Shown here: piece after piece, positions 4,625 through 6,597 of the stretch
Layout of the letters: each line of letters begins with the position of its first letter
Position numbering within the stretch: the first letter of the stretch is position 1
Source: Streptomycetaceae bacterium
GTDB lineage: Bacteria; Actinomycetota; Actinomycetes; Nanopelagicales; Nanopelagicaceae
Length of the DNA stretch: 6,597 bases
Direction: 5' to 3'
Assembly (NCBI GenBank): GCA_027486075.1
Contig: JAIXPU010000013.1
Coordinates: forward strand, 1 to 6,597
The notes under the pieces: generated by a model
Seen by the model: only the letters and a program-made list of their open reading frames with translations
Databases searched by the model: none
What the model was told of the DNA's origin: nothing
Made by a program: the position numbers and the translations under genes

Positions 4625-6597
4625 ATGAAAACTCTGAAAACCTCGAAAATTAAATCTTTAGGTGGAGCGATCGGATTAGCATCCGCGCTACTCATCTCTG
4701 TCATGTCGCCAGTTGCGACCGCCAATACATACTCACTTCCTAATGCGCCAACAAGCGTGACTTCTTACTTAGGAGCCAGTGGAGTTGTAGTGCGCTGGGT
4801 TCCTGGTGCAAACGTAGATCCTGGAGTTACTGGATATGTTGTCTCAGCTGGCGCGGGTTCATGCCCAATCTTTGTACCAGTAAAGAACAGCAACGTAGTC
4901 ACTCTTCCAGTCGTTATTGGCCAACCAGCCGGAACACCAGTTGTTCAGGCAGTGAATGAATATGGATTTTCACAACCAAAAGCTTCGACGAAGTCATACA
5001 CATCAGCACAACTAGCAACAGTCTCTTCAAGTGTTAACAAAGCAGTTCAAGTACTGCAGTTGAGCGATTTACACGGAGCTATTGAGGTAGGAAACTCATT
5101 TGGTGCAGCTCTCTTGGCAAGTAACTGGGAAGCTGACCGTAAAGCAAATACTGCAACCGTAGCTCTCTCATCTGGAGATAACTTTGGCGCTGCTCCTCCA
5201 ATCTCTACAGAATTTGAAGAAATTCCAACTATTGAAACACTTAACTCAGCAAAGCTCGATGTCTCAATTCCCGGAAACCATGAGCATGACCGCAACCTTG
5301 ATCACCTCAATAAGATGATTGGTCTCTCCAACTTCCAGTGGGTTGTTTCAAACTACGATGCAGAGTCACTTGCGGTGCTCAAGTCTGGTCAGAAGCAGAT
5401 GAAGAACTTCACGATTATCGATCGTGGTGGAGTCAAAATCGGCGTTGTAGGCTCAAATACACCAGAAACCATCGAGCAGGTCTTTCCTGGCAACCTTGAT
5501 TACAAGAGCGCAACAGGTGCAAAGAAGACCATCACCATTAACCCAGGAGTCGAAGGCGTAAACAAGGCAATCACTGAAGCTAAGGCTGCAGGAGCTGAGA
5601 TTGTTATTGCACTTCTTCACCAAGGTTGGTTGCAGAATGCAGATGGAACCGCCAAGGGCCAACTCAATGAGTTAGCTGCAGATATTAAAGGCGCTGTCGC
5701 AATCTACGGTGGACATAGCCACCAGACTTTTGCATCACTCATTCCAGGAACGATACGTACAAACCCTGTCGTACTTGGTCAGACAAGAAACGCAGGAGTT
5801 GAGTACACGCGTACTCAGATCTGCATCAAGCGCGGGAAAGTTGTGGGACAGTCGATTCAACATGTATTGAAGTCAGCTGCTCCGACAATCACTACAGGCG
5901 TTGTCAGCACAGTAACAACACAAGATGCTGCAGCAGCTGCAATGGTGAAGACCTATAAAGATCAACTCACTGCAAAGCTCGATATCAAGATTGGAACAGT
6001 CTCAGGAGTATTTCCTCGCGGCGGATCACCTGCAGTAGAGCGTTCTGGTGAAACTCCAATGGGTAATTACATTGCAGACCTCATGCGCGCTAAATACAAG
6101 ACAGATTTCGCGGTTCAAAATGGTGGGGGAATCCGCGATACCTTCCCTGCAAAGACATACATTCCTGTAGATAGTTCACTCGTGCGTTCTGGGACAGGGG
6201 CACTCGATGTGACGTTAGGAGATGCATTCACCGTCTTCCCATTCGGAAATCAGATTGCTACCTCTGTAGTAACTGGTGAAAACCTATGGAAAGCACTTGA
6301 AAATGGAGTTGGCGGAAACTATCCAGGCGATGGTCGTTTCCCACAAATCTCTGGTTTCAAATTTAGCTTTGACTCAACAAAGCCGGTTGGTAGCCGCATT
6401 GTTGAAGTAACAAAGCTAGATGGAACTGCAATTCCAAAGGATGGAACTCAATACACAATCACAACTCTCGACTTCGTTATCTATGGCGGAGATGGTTATG
6501 TGAATGTTTTCTCACCTGATCGTGCCAAGGTTCAAGGTGCACTCCTTGATCTCTTTGTTGATGCGCTGAAGGCTGATTTGGCTGCTGGGAAAGTCAC
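4625..6597 (+). CDS. secreted 5'-nucleotidase / UshA-family metallophosphoesterase with N-terminal FN3-like domain (3'-truncated)
   Basis: This is an exported two-metal enzyme predicted to strip phosphate from extracellular nucleotides, or from UDP-sugars or cyclic nucleotides. The frame is open to the window edge, giving 657 residues without a stop. Residues 1-33 form a Sec signal peptide: a lysine-rich start, a hydrophobic core at 12-27, and likely cleavage after VATA (30-33). Residues about 38-125 look like a fibronectin type III domain (APTSVT, W58, GY at 70-71, AVNEYGFSQP). The metallophosphoesterase domain follows, with DLHG (148-151), GDN (184-186), GNHEHD (217-222; metal N218, catalytic pair H219 and D222), LLHQG (331-335) and GGHSH (362-366), all expected ligands in order. 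The 5'-nucleotidase C-terminal domain shows RSGETPMGNYIAD (473-485), NGGGIRD (499-505), FPFGN (538-542) and DFVIYGGDGY (616-625); F540 and F617 fit the stacking pair that holds the base. The C-terminal domain is nearly complete. What follows (tail, anchor or stop) lies outside. E. coli UshA is 550 residues and lacks the FN3-like part. Confidence 0.9.
   Translation, partial: MKTLKTSKIKSLGGAIGLASALLISVMSPVATANTYSLPNAPTSVTSYLGASGVVVRWVPGANVDPGVTGYVVSAGAGSCPIFVPVKNSNVVTLPVVIGQPAGTPVVQAVNEYGFSQPKASTKSYTSAQLATVSSSVNKAVQVLQLSDLHGAIEVGNSFGAALLASNWEADRKANTATVALSSGDNFGAAPPISTEFEEIPTIETLNSAKLDVSIPGNHEHDRNLDHLNKMIGLSNFQWVVSNYDAESLAVLKSGQKQMKNFTIIDRGGVKIGVVGSNTPETIEQVFPGNLDYKSATGAKKTITINPGVEGVNKAITEAKAAGAEIVIALLHQGWLQNADGTAKGQLNELAADIKGAVAIYGGHSHQTFASLIPGTIRTNPVVLGQTRNAGVEYTRTQICIKRGKVVGQSIQHVLKSAAPTITTGVVSTVTTQDAAAAAMVKTYKDQLTAKLDIKIGTVSGVFPRGGSPAVERSGETPMGNYIADLMRAKYKTDFAVQNGGGIRDTFPAKTYIPVDSSLVRSGTGALDVTLGDAFTVFPFGNQIATSVVTGENLWKALENGVGGNYPGDGRFPQISGFKFSFDSTKPVGSRIVEVTKLDGTAIPKDGTQYTITTLDFVIYGGDGYVNVFSPDRAKVQGALLDLFVDALKADLAAGKV

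Noticed and set aside
5926..5943. GCA/GCT-rich run in the nucleotidase gene as a possible tandem repeat
   Set aside because: It encodes five alanines in a linker-like helix between the two enzyme domains; it is too short and irregular to be a functional repeat.

Overview
The window carries six protein-coding genes packed almost end to end. Their content points to a small-genome actinobacterium. The evidence is an FprA-type (adrenodoxin reductase-like) ferredoxin-NADP reductase, very short intergenic gaps, several start codons with no ribosome binding site that sit exactly one -10-box distance from a promoter hexamer (leaderless transcripts), and a moderate GC content (about 48% in five 60-base lines counted by hand). 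This combination resembles the freshwater 'Ca. Nanopelagicales' (acI) actinobacteria. That placement is an inference from style and gene content, not from a marker gene.

Layout: (1) 1-1562, plus strand: the 3' half of L-ribulokinase (araB), then L-ribulose-5-phosphate 4-epimerase (araD), overlapping by one base. These are the last two steps of L-arabinose catabolism to D-xylulose 5-phosphate. (2) 1555-2589, minus strand: a class I mannose-6-phosphate isomerase (manA), convergent with araD and overlapping it by 8 bases. (3) 2590-2618: a 29-base divergent intergenic region that appears to hold both the manA promoter and the promoter of the next gene. (4) 2619-3254, plus: a P-loop small-molecule kinase of the uridine kinase/pantothenate kinase superfamily, substrate unknown. 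(5) 3273-4547, plus: ferredoxin-NADP+ reductase (fprA), 18 bases downstream, with its own likely leaderless promoter and a GTG start. (6) 4625-6597, plus: a secreted 5'-nucleotidase/UshA-family metallophosphoesterase with an extra N-terminal fibronectin type III-like domain. It is open at the right edge of the window.

Together the genes describe a heterotroph that funnels pentoses (arabinose) and hexose phosphates (mannose 6-phosphate to fructose 6-phosphate) into central metabolism. It supplies or balances reducing power through ferredoxin/NADPH exchange and scavenges phosphate and nucleosides from extracellular nucleotides. No mobile element, CRISPR array, RNA gene or phage-like sequence was seen, and no stretch over 77 bases lacks a gene. 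I did not find an undescribed multi-gene system. The most interesting feature is the regulatory architecture: face-to-face leaderless promoters packed into 29 bases.
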